Origin: Aphelidium insulamus
Lineage: Eukaryota > Aphelidiomycota > Aphelidea > Aphelidiaceae
Assembly (NCBI GenBank): GCA_036784855.1
Contig: JAZDSV010000009.1
Coordinates: forward strand, 105,001 to 169,000
Length of the DNA stretch: 64,000 bases
Direction of reading: 5' to 3'
The number at the start of each line of letters is the position of its first letter. Positions within the stretch are counted from its first letter, which is position 1. This document shows positions 56,348 to 64,000 of this stretch, piece after piece. The position numbers and the translations under genes were made by a program. A model generated the notes under the pieces. That model saw only the letters and a list, made by a program, of their open reading frames with translations. It was not told where the DNA came from and searched no databases.

Positions 56348-56425
56348 GGAGGCTATGTTTTTTTTTATGGTGAAAAGTGACGAGAAAAATTGACGACGAA
56401 AAGTCGGAAAATGGGAGAACAGCAA

Positions 56426-57096
56426 ACGCTACCTGATTGGTGCCCGCACTTAGGGTGCGAGCAGTAATAAATGCGTCGACAAAGCAGAAAAAAGATGAGC
56501 CTTCAAAGGAATATCCGGAGCACGAGCGACGAGAAGAGGGCACAGAGCTTAATAAAGTACTATCTTCGTGCCGTCTCGGTTGTTTAGAAATGCTCTTAAA
56601 CCTGAAACGTGAACCCTTCAAAGTCTTTCGGGACTGTAACGCGGCAGTAGCCAGACGAGCTCCTAGTAGCTAGCTCTCGAATATTACATAAAACTATGCG
56701 GGCAGTTATACACTTACGACTTTGTATTCATGGTCGTAAGTGGCATGGTGATGCACCTGCACGCACCAACTGTTGACCTTACATTCCAGTGACACTACTG
56801 CCAGACGGATAGAAAGAATAGGGAGCCACCAAAATAACCATGATGCATACAGTACCAACCCGTACATTATTATCTGGCACAGCCATAACAACGCGCAATC
56901 GCCCAGCCAAGCGAAGCAAACACGAACGCGTTAGCGCATTGTCAATCGCGCGTCAAAACTGTTCGCGCTCGCCGCTTTTGCTGCACTGTCATTGCCGCTT
57001 TGAGTGAGTCTCCCTGTTCTCACTTCTCTCGTCTCTTTCTCTCCCTCTGTGTGTGGGTCTCTCATCCATCAGTCCCTCAACAGTCGGACCGCGCGC
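56426..57096. other. Intergenic between the secreted array and the ABC gene
   Basis: There is no recognised gene. The last 90 bases before the ABC start codon are very pyrimidine-rich (TCTCTC runs at 57008-57060), as in a leader or an intron end. The rest shows nothing. Confidence 0.5.
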
Positions 57097-58940
57097 ATGG
57101 AATCCATTGTCATTGACGCCACGTACAGTCTGCCGAGACAGCCGGCAACGGCTGCAGATGCCACACACACCGCCACTGGCACCGGTCACACCACTCCCGC
57201 GGCGAAACAGTCGGCCCAGTCGGTACCGTCACAGAAGGAGACCATGGCTGGCACACAGCGCGAAGTCATTGTGGAACTGAAAAACATCCACAAGACATAC
57301 CTGCTGGGCATAGAGGGTGTGCCGGCGCTGCGGTACGTGCTAGCTCTATGTGATGACTAGTTGTGACCGTTTGTGCATAGGGGAGTGTCACTCAAGATAC
57401 ACCGCGGAGAATTCGTGGCCATCTACGGAACGTCTGGTGGTGGCAAGACGTCGCTGCTGAACATCATGGGCACCATCGACAAGCCGACCAAGGGCGAGCT
57501 GACCATCTGCAACACGTTGATCAACCCCAAGACGCGCGATGAAGTCCTCGCTAACATTCGTCTGTCCAAACTGTGCGTGTCGTAGTGATGTATTGATGTA
57601 TTACAGGTGACTCTTAACTATCTTTGCAGAGGATTCGTGTTCCAGACTTTCAATTTGATATCGTCCATGAACGCCCTGGAGAACGTGGAGCTGCCCATGA
57701 CGCTCAAAGGATCGGTGGAGGGCTCAACCAGAAAGCAGCTGGCCATTGGTACGTCAGTATATATATATATCTAGATAATTGTCCGCGTTTATAATGCTGG
57801 CTATGGCAGCTTCACTGGAAAAGGTTGGCATGGGTCATCGACTGGATCATTTCCCGTCCCAGCTGTCCGGCGGTGAGCAGCAGCGTGTCACCATCGCTCG
57901 GGCCATTGCCAACAATCCCGACTTGCTACTGCTTGATGAACCGACGTAGGCGCATTGTGTTAGTTAAAATGATGCTTATATTTATGCATAGCGGAGATTT
58001 GGATACGGAGAATTCTCACCGCATCATTGATCTGCTAATGAAGCTTAACCGGGATGACGGTACGTACTACTACAACACTTTGGTCAACTTTTAACTGATC
58101 ATGTAGACATGACGATGATCATGGTGACGCACGATATGTACCTGAAAAACTTTGCCAACCGGGTGGTGTGGATGCGCGACGGCAAAGTGGCTCGCATTGA
58201 AACAATTGCTCCCGAGAAGAGGGCCAAGGCATTTGAGGAGCTCGCCGAGGCCATGACACATGTATGAGAGTTACAGTTTTATAAATCTACATATTATTCA
58301 TTTCATTCAGATCAAGCTGTCCAAGGGGATGAAAGCACCGCCATCGCCGGAAGCAGAGAAAATGGGGTCTGTTGTATCAGAAGACAAGACCGTCAGCAAA
58401 GCATGGGACTTTACCGAGATGCGAACGCCGCGCGACTACAAGACCTTTGTTTTCGCGGAGCAGCGCAGACAGCAGCATCAGAGTCGCAACACAAACACCG
58501 TGGCTAGCAGCCTACATACTGACGCCACTCGCGTTGCGCCCTCTGCCGGCAGTTCGCCCTCAAAGCTCCGGCAGTCGCACGTAGCAGCTGCCGAGGGCGG
58601 CGGCGTAGAAAAGGAAGTGGCGTCGTCGGGGAAGCAGGCCGCCCCGGGCACAGTGGTTGCATCGGCATTCTACTCTCCGCCGATATCCCCCGCGAAACGG
58701 GCCCTGGCGCACCGACAGTCCACCGCGCGGTCTCTCGTGCGCTGCCACTCATTCACCTCTCTCGGCTACCACTCGGGCAACTATTCGTACGCGCCCAGCA
58801 TCGATGAGAATGGCAACGATGTGCTGAGCCGGACACCGCGATCAAACAGTTTCAAGGAGGAGCAGCATCCCGCGTTCACAGTCTCATCGCCCACCTCGGC
58901 CCAGTTCACGGTGCGGCCACTAGTCCAGAAGCAGCTGTAG
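57097..58940 (+). CDS. LolD/MacB-type ABC ATPase, no membrane domain, with long disordered tail
   Basis: From ATG 57097 a disordered leader of about 60 residues precedes one ABC domain: [13 protein letters not shown], Walker [17 protein letters not shown]-loop [20 protein letters not shown], signature [19 protein letters not shown], Walker B LLLLDEPT continuing over an intron into GDLD, and H-loop [20 protein letters not shown]. This wording is that of bacterial LolD/MacB/FtsE-type ATPases, also found in protists. No membrane span is present. The C-terminal 200 residues are low-complexity Ser/Thr/Pro-rich ([22 protein letters not shown]). It must pair with a permease encoded elsewhere or act as a soluble ATPase. 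Six short introns are present. Confidence 0.87.
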
Positions 58941-59076
58941 CCCTCTGGAATGATGGGAATGATAAAGTTATTTGCATTCATCGGCAAGCTGTATTCTTTC
59001 AATGTGAAAACACTGCATGCAATGCATCACCATTGCAAAAAAACATTCACCACAGACAAGAACCCACCAAACAATC

Positions 59077-59975
59077 ATGCTTTCCGCGGCGCGCCACTTT
59101 CACCGGAGCGCGCTGAGCAAGTGCCGCGCCGCAGCCGGCAATGCGCGCCGCCATGTATTGCACGACGATCTGCCGGCATCGCGCGCTCCCTCAGTGTCGC
59201 CGCTGAAATCTACTGCGAGTGCCATCAGCGCGCCATCCACGGCACCGGCCACAACACTGAATACCGTGGCAAAGAGCAGTCAAGCGCCCACTCAGGCCAC
59301 CTCATCACGGCTGCTGTACGAGGCGCCACCCGAGGCCAAGAAGCTGTCCGTGTTGCGACTGGTGGCGGCCGGCACGTTGGCCGTGTACGGACTGTCGATG
59401 GCGGACCTGTTCTGGACGTATGACCGCGTGCTGGTGGAGCCTGCGGCGGACGGTGATGCCACCACAGGTGGTAAAGTGGTGTCGACTACAACCGCGAGCC
59501 AGATACGCGGCAAGCGGCTAGTGGCCGTGGGTTCCACGCTGCTGGGCACCATGCTTGGCGCCATGTGCTTTCTCTGGGTTACTGGCCGGTAAGAGATATA
59601 TATATATAAGTACATATTATATATTAATGGATGCAGACGCATTACACGGCTGGAGATGGTGTTTGAGGAGGGAGCACGCGCGCCGGCGGCCAGAGAACCG
59701 CTACTCCAAATGACAATTGTTGGTTTTCTGCGCCGCAACTTTACCGCCCCCATACGCTTCCCCGTGGGACAGCTCTGGACCGACAGCGGTTCTGCCGCAC
59801 AGTTTTCTGGTGCGTGTGCAATGCTATCACGTAGTATTTACTATAAAGATATATTGTAGAGAGACCGTTGACGTGGATACGAAGCACGCGGTCCACATTC
59901 CCTTACTACATGCTGCGTGACGGCACCGTGCACGACCAGCGTCTATTTGACCGCTGCCTGCTGCGTAGTAAATAG
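59077..59975 (+). CDS. Two-TM mitochondrial-type protein (TMEM223/TMEM186-like?)
   Basis: The N-terminus (ATG 59077, MLSAARHFHRSALSKCRAAA, Arg-rich, no acids) looks like a mitochondrial targeting peptide. Two TM helices follow (VLRLVAAGTLAVYGLSMADL and LVAVGSTLLGTMLGAMCFLW). After an intron comes a soluble part with RRITRLEMVFEEGA and MTIVGFLRRNFTAPIRFPVG, and after a second intron FPYYMLRDGTVHDQRLFDRC. The layout of a helical hairpin plus a small beta domain resembles the TMEM70/TMEM186/TMEM223 group of respiratory-assembly factors. The match is by architecture only. Confidence 0.55.
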
Positions 59976-60106
59976 ATGCACATATATATACATGAATGAG
60001 TTGAAGTTGTATAAGTTTATCCGCATGAATGTATGGATGTGAAGTTCATGTACGCTACGAAAGGAATGCATACGACAAGGAATTATTATTCTTCAAACAA
60101 TTAATC

Positions 60107-60648
60107 ATGGAGTTGGTACCGCGCGGCTGGCTGCCCCGGTGGACGCTGTTTGTGGGCGCGGTGGCCGTGTTCAACACCGTGCAGTGCTTCCTGGACCCAT
60201 CGGCACACCTGACACGCCGTGTCTATAACCTTGCGCCGCCGCATGATGGTGTGGTGGATGTGCATCTTACGTACTTGAGCTCACGTCCTCCTTGCCTCAC
60301 AGTCAACTATATGGCCGCGCGGCTGTTTGGCACGTGGACGGCACTGGCAGCAGGTGTGCGCATCATCGGTGCATACAGCATGGCCACCCATAAGCCGTGA
60401 GTGCGAACACGCACGTGGGACGTTATCCTACCCTAACACAACATAGCATATACTGCATGGTCGCCATGACCTATGGCCTGGCGTGGCTGCACTTTGTGTC
60501 GGAGAGGATGGCGTTTGGCAGTACATCGCACGGCATGCTCTCGCCGTTGGCAGTGTCCACCGTGTCTCTACTGTGGATGGCTGGTGCATATCACACATAC
60601 TTTCCCGGTGCACAAGACACCGCTACCGCGAAGAATAAGAAGAAGTGA
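60107..60648 (+). CDS. ERG28: ERG28-like sterol-biosynthesis scaffold
   Basis: Erg28 is a small ER membrane protein that tethers the C-4 demethylation enzymes of sterol synthesis (family knowledge). From ATG 60107 it reads LPRWTLFVGAVAVFNTVQCF then RVYNLAPP, ARLFGTWTALAAGVRIIGAY. Across a 50-nt intron (about 60399-60446) come PIYCMVAMTYGLAWLHFVSE and LSPLAVSTVSLLWMAGAYHT. The FGTW and HFVSE motifs and four TM helices are the family pattern. It ends KNKKK, a lysine-rich ER-type tail. About 163 residues. Confidence 0.88.
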
Positions 60649-60719
60649 TATGGATTAATAATGTGTGCTCTTTTGATAATTTGATGATTACGTCCACGCA
60701 ATGATGTGCAGCCGCGGTA

Positions 60720-61316
60720 TTAGTAGGAAGAGCACTGGGGAGCCGTTCCTGGGTCGGTGGTCTGGCTCATCAGATCGTTGAGGGACAGCGTGTACTTGAA
60801 CACTCCGTCATCCACCCGCGTGCACTGGTCCTTGTCAGAGTTGGAATCGTACTTGTCCGTCACAATGCCGATCCAGTTCAGCGCGCCATTCCACGGCCCA
60901 GTGGGGAAGCACACGTTGATGGGCGGGATGGTCGCAGTGGACTGGGGGTCCAGCAGCTCCAACTTCCACAGACCGCCAGCTTGAGTGTAGGCCGTGCTTG
61001 TCTTGGACGCATCGTCGGTGGCATTGCAGGTAACGTATGCGGATATGCGACCACCCTTGGTCACTTGGACATTGATGTTGTCCGTGGTGTCGGTGTCAAA
61101 CTTGAGATCCATAACTGTCAGCTTGTTCTCCTTGGTAACTGTGCGGCCAAGCGTCACACTCGGTACGTCGTCGGTGACGCTGAAGTCGTAGCGAGAACGT
61201 ACTTGGCCCACGCAGCTGAGTTTTGTTCCCTCCGTGGCGGGTGCAGCCTGGACACCGCCAGGCACAGCGAGCAACACACACGACACGGCACCGAGAATTG
61301 AAGCAGACAGCTGCAT
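60720..61316 (-). CDS. Secreted protein of unknown function, second orphan
   Basis: ATG 61316 starts a signal peptide (MQLSASILGAVSCVLLAVPG) cut near VQA-A. The mature part is about 175 residues, beta-rich by alternation, with cysteines in LSCVGQ, VTCNAT, NVCFPTG, DQCTRV and PQCSSY. No TM, GPI signal or known domain is seen. No intron is visible. It resembles the protein at 22380-23021 in size, secretion signal, cysteine number and promoter words, but I cannot align the two convincingly. A structural surface or matrix protein is one possibility. Confidence 0.75.
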   Translation of the reverse strand: MQLSASILGAVSCVLLAVPGGVQAAPATEGTKLSCVGQVRSRYDFSVTDDVPSVTLGRTVTKENKLTVMDLKFDTDTTDNINVQVTKGGRISAYVTCNATDDASKTSTAYTQAGGLWKLELLDPQSTATIPPINVCFPTGPWNGALNWIGIVTDKYDSNSDKDQCTRVDDGVFKYTLSLNDLMSQTTDPGTAPQCSSY

Positions 61317-61392
61317 ATTATTACTGATATTGTTTGATTTGATGGTAGATATGTGGTAGATATGCAATAATAAAATGCAAGCGTATTGCGCG

Positions 61393-61480
61393 TTTCCCGC
61401 GGAATTTATAGCCGAAACGCGTCGGTTACACAAGCGGCCAGATGAAACACCAAGTGCAACGTAAAGGCGCGCTGATTGGC
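61393..61480 (-). promoter_or_regulatory. CCAAT box, TATA box, CCGCGG and E2F-like word upstream of the second secreted orphan
   Basis: Read toward the gene: CCAATCAG at 61480-61472, CGGCTATAAATTCCGCGG at 61414-61397 and GCGGGAAA at 61400-61393, 77-160 bp before the start codon. The block is close to CGGCCATAAAACCGCGG plus CCAATCAG upstream of the gene at 22380. The function is inferred. Confidence 0.55.
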
Positions 61481-61662
61481 TGGCGCGTGTTTCGCGTTTC
61501 AGAGTTCACCTAACCCTGACTTTCTATCCACTTCAGCTGGTTACACAAAGGCCTTCACACACTTAATTAAATAAATGGTGCCTGTAATTCCCGGTTTCTT
61601 ACACACATAAACCTTGCACAATGAAATATTTATCATTGATTATAGTAGCCCTTGTGGCATAT

Positions 61663-62804
61663 CTAATGCACGAGATAGCGCCTCAATGTGCGCTGGTCGA
61701 GTACGGCAGCATCCTTTACACTGATGTCAACGGTTATACAGCAAATAGAACTGTACTTGCCGCCTACGATAGTGGCCCCGGCAGAGACGCACTGTCGCAT
61801 AGTCTCGACAAACTGCGACACATTGCACTCGGCCTCACTTTCATCCACTATCCACGACCGGCTGGCCGGGTGATATGTACCGCAGTTGGGGTAGCAGAGT
61901 AGGTGCGGCGGTGTGGCACGGTCACAGCACTCGGCAATCACGTCACGCACGGCTGCGGTCAATTCGGGCGCGTCTCGCCACGGACAACAGTTGACACCCA
62001 CGCCAAACAGACTACCAGCCACAGGGCCAGTCAACAGCGGGCGCAGACACTCGGCCACCGGTTCTCCGCTGGACACGGTGCACATGCGAGCGGGTGATGA
62101 TGGCAATGCCGAGTGTACGCATCCACGCACACTGACCCACGCTCCCATTGTGGCCGCACACTGCACGGAACCTTCTGTGCGCAGCAGTCGGTCCAGTGCA
62201 CGACACTCTACGGCGCACGGCACCGTTTCAAACGCCAGCAGGTCCACCGATGTGTGAGCGGCACTGCTTAGTGCCTTCACCCTGCCGAGATAGTACGCCA
62301 TCAGTTGCTCCTCTGTCATCGCGGTGGCAGCATTGTCCGTGCTCGTGCCGTAGCTGCCCGTGTACTCGGAGCCGTCCGCCAGCTGGGCTCCATAACAGCC
62401 AATAGAGAAGGCTATCAGACGCTCAGCTGGTGCGGCATCCAGGCGTGAGGCGGCATCCCGCTGCCGGATCTGGTCGCGGGCCGTGGACGCCGCCTGGATG
62501 GCCACACTGGTGCAGTAGCGGCGTGCATCGTCGCTGGAACAGCCCAGAACGCGCTCATAAGCCTTCTCTGTGGCCTGATAGCTGCATGTGGTGGCGATAT
62601 TGGCTCCGGCCGCGTAGTAGTCATAGTGCACGGCCGTCACGGCCTCGGGGTTCTCTGCCAGCACTCTGCCAGCGTGCAGGTAAGATGCTGGCTACATATG
62701 TATGCAAACCTGGACACCCACTTGGCGCTCCAAAGGTCGGTGGACACGTCAAATCCACGCCACTCAAGCTCTGTGCCCATTCCGCCATCCAGCAGGAGCG
62801 CCAT
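61663..62804 (-). CDS. Homocysteine S-methyltransferase
   Basis: This family makes methionine from homocysteine using S-methylmethionine or a similar donor. The spliced start (ATG 62804) is MALLLDGGMGTELEWRGFDV, then WSAKVLAENPEAV, GANIATTCSYQAT. Later come FSIGCYGAQLADGSEYTGSY, LLAFETVPC and GVNCCPWRD with the first zinc-ligand cysteine. The usual GGCC zinc pair near the C-terminus appears here as GGKYSSICCITVD, five residues apart, unless a small intron removes part. It ends TLRRYLVH. The intron is near 62665-62718. The gene lies tail-on to the PELP1/Rix1-like gene, same strand. Confidence 0.88.
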
Positions 62805-62840
62805 GCTGTCACAGTGAATGTATGTCTATGTATGTGGGAT

Positions 62841-64000
62841 CTATTGGTCTTGCGGGTCCGGCAGCGAGTCCACCGGCATCAAGTCTCGCAGAAATGCCAT
62901 GTCGTCGTCGTCGTCCTCATCCTGGTCAGCTTGTTGTTCGTCGCATATGGGTGCCCTATTATAAGTCTTCGGCACGGCAGTGTCCACGCTGTCAGACTTG
63001 GCCGGTTCCTCCACGGCCTGTACCGCCTCGACATTGACAGAAGCCACTTGTGCAGCTGACTCCGCTATAGGTGCCGGTGTCGCAACCCCCGCAAGCAGCA
63101 CCTGCTCAGACTCGACACCGACATCCGCGGATATCTGTATGGTGTCCATGCCGCCGCCATCCACGCCGTCGACATCTTCAACTTCAACTTCTTCACGCAG
63201 TTGCCGCTGGTGCCGCTCCAACACGGAACGCTTGACAGTGGGCGCCACGCGCGGCCGCACAATCAAGTCCACGCACGAGACGGCGTGCAGTGACTGTCGC
63301 CTTACATCGGCACTCGCATCATCCAGCCCGCGCTGGAAACAGGGGATGGCCACCGGCAGCGCGGTGGCCTGCGTATACGTGGTGTTCAGAATGGAGTGTA
63401 GGAGGCATTTGTGAGCGGCAAGGCGCACCGCGGCGTCGGTGATGGGGCTGTTTGCCGGACAGTGGCCGGCGTAGTAGGCAGTCAGTGCGCACACCAACTC
63501 CGAGTCCATCTGGTGCCGGGCGGCCAGCGGGATACTCGTGGGCGCGGCACTCAACATGGCTTCCATGACTGCCAAAGTGTTAATTATGCGTAACAGTACC
63601 TAAAAGAGAGAGTGATAGAGTAAGAGCAACAAGTCATATCTACAGACACAGACAGAAGAAAATCTGCTTGCCTTTGAGAGCTGCCAGTGTCTGAGCCACA
63701 TTTGCATTGCCGCTGCTAATACCCGATGATACTGACTGTGGCTGCAGTCGCGCCCGCTTGGAGGCACGGCCACCACGACCCTGCTGATGTTGCTCCACCA
63801 CCGATTCAATCATGGCCGCATCACTGTGCGCCACTTGCAGCACACAGTGCGGCAGGCAAAACTGCACAATCTGCTCGCCAATGGCCGGCATGATACCCGC
63901 GCCCAGACACTCGATGCACGTGGCGATCAGCTGCAGCACTGACAGCACGTCACGGCCACCATTAGCGTCCGCCACACAGCTCAACTGCCGCGACACAAAA
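62841..64000 (-). CDS. PELP1/Rix1-like protein, 5' end beyond the window
   Basis: Only the C-terminal part is in the window. It shows helical HEAT-like repeats (DVLSVLQLIATCIECLGAGI, LVCALTAYYAGHC, AAHKCLLHSILNTTY). A basic nuclear-localisation-like GGRASKRARLQ sits in the middle of a linker. The tail is long and disordered and ends in an acidic run (DEDDDDDMAFLRDL). This layout resembles PELP1/Rix1, the scaffold of the Rix1 complex in 60S ribosome maturation. The intron near 63578-63680 may use a GC donor. The name is tentative. Confidence 0.5.

Noticed and set aside
61621-61902. ORF of 93 codons with a signal-peptide-like start (MKYLSLIIVALVAYL)
   Set aside because: It lies antisense to the C-terminal coding part of the homocysteine methyltransferase from 61663 on and has no family match. 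It is probably a chance ORF, although the hydrophobic start is striking.
1-64000. tRNA and rRNA genes
   Set aside because: I looked through the spacers for A-box/B-box (GGTTCGAATCC-like) pairs and rRNA-like blocks and found none convincing. A proper tRNAscan run was not possible.

Overview
The window is nuclear DNA of a flagellated, sterol-using microbial eukaryote. Genes are packed at about one per 2 kb on both strands. Most are split by GT-AG introns of about 40-70 nt, many with a visible TACTAAT/CTAAC/CTGAT-type branch point. DNAAF11 and CFAP210 show that the organism builds motile cilia. ERG28, a luminal GRP94 ending in HDEL, a short-tailed class I myosin, AIP1 and a plant-type CSLC/GT34 enzyme fit a protist outside animals and true fungi. 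Degenerate 'GCPWD' ankyrin-type relics and a LolD/MacB-like ABC ATPase point loosely to the stramenopile/rhizarian side, but I cannot name the species.

Layout. 1-9 kb: HIRA (3' end off the window), AIP1, prohibitin 1 and a CCDC6-like coiled-coil gene, flanked by two decayed ankyrin-type relics. 9-16 kb: two tandem NADPH oxidases, then one gene joining a GT34 glycosyltransferase to a CSLA/CSLC-type GT2 synthase. 16-25 kb: ornithine aminotransferase, GRP94, FAM32A, a secreted orphan protein and DNAAF11. 25-35 kb: 5-oxoprolinase, GPN2, an At4g15545-like coiled-coil protein and COX5B. 35-42 kb: myosin I, CHCHD5 and CFAP210. 42-48.5 kb: a scrambled zone with an inverted CFAP210 fragment, an LTR-retroelement gag/protease relic, a second reverse-transcriptase relic, short tandem repeats, a secreted jacalin-like lectin, long perfect palindromes, a lectin fragment and a broken second copy of CFAP210. 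48.5-56.4 kb: an unrecognised conserved-looking gene, then a tandem array of four large secreted proteins plus one relic, all on the minus strand, without visible introns and sharing a WTPR motif and a PFSxCD motif. 57-64 kb: LolD-like ABC ATPase, a two-TM mitochondrial-type protein, ERG28, a second secreted orphan, homocysteine S-methyltransferase and a PELP1/Rix1-like gene running off the end.

Most genes are housekeeping and do not form one pathway. The strongest candidates for undescribed biology are (1) the GT34-GT2 fusion, which in one polypeptide carries the domain types for making a beta-glycan backbone and adding its side chains, (2) the intronless secreted WTPR/PFSxCD family, with signs of birth and decay, and (3) two unrelated-looking secreted orphan genes, 38 kb apart, that share the same CCAAT + ATAAA + CCGCGG promoter layout. 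All functional calls rest on motif and family recognition by eye; no database search was run.
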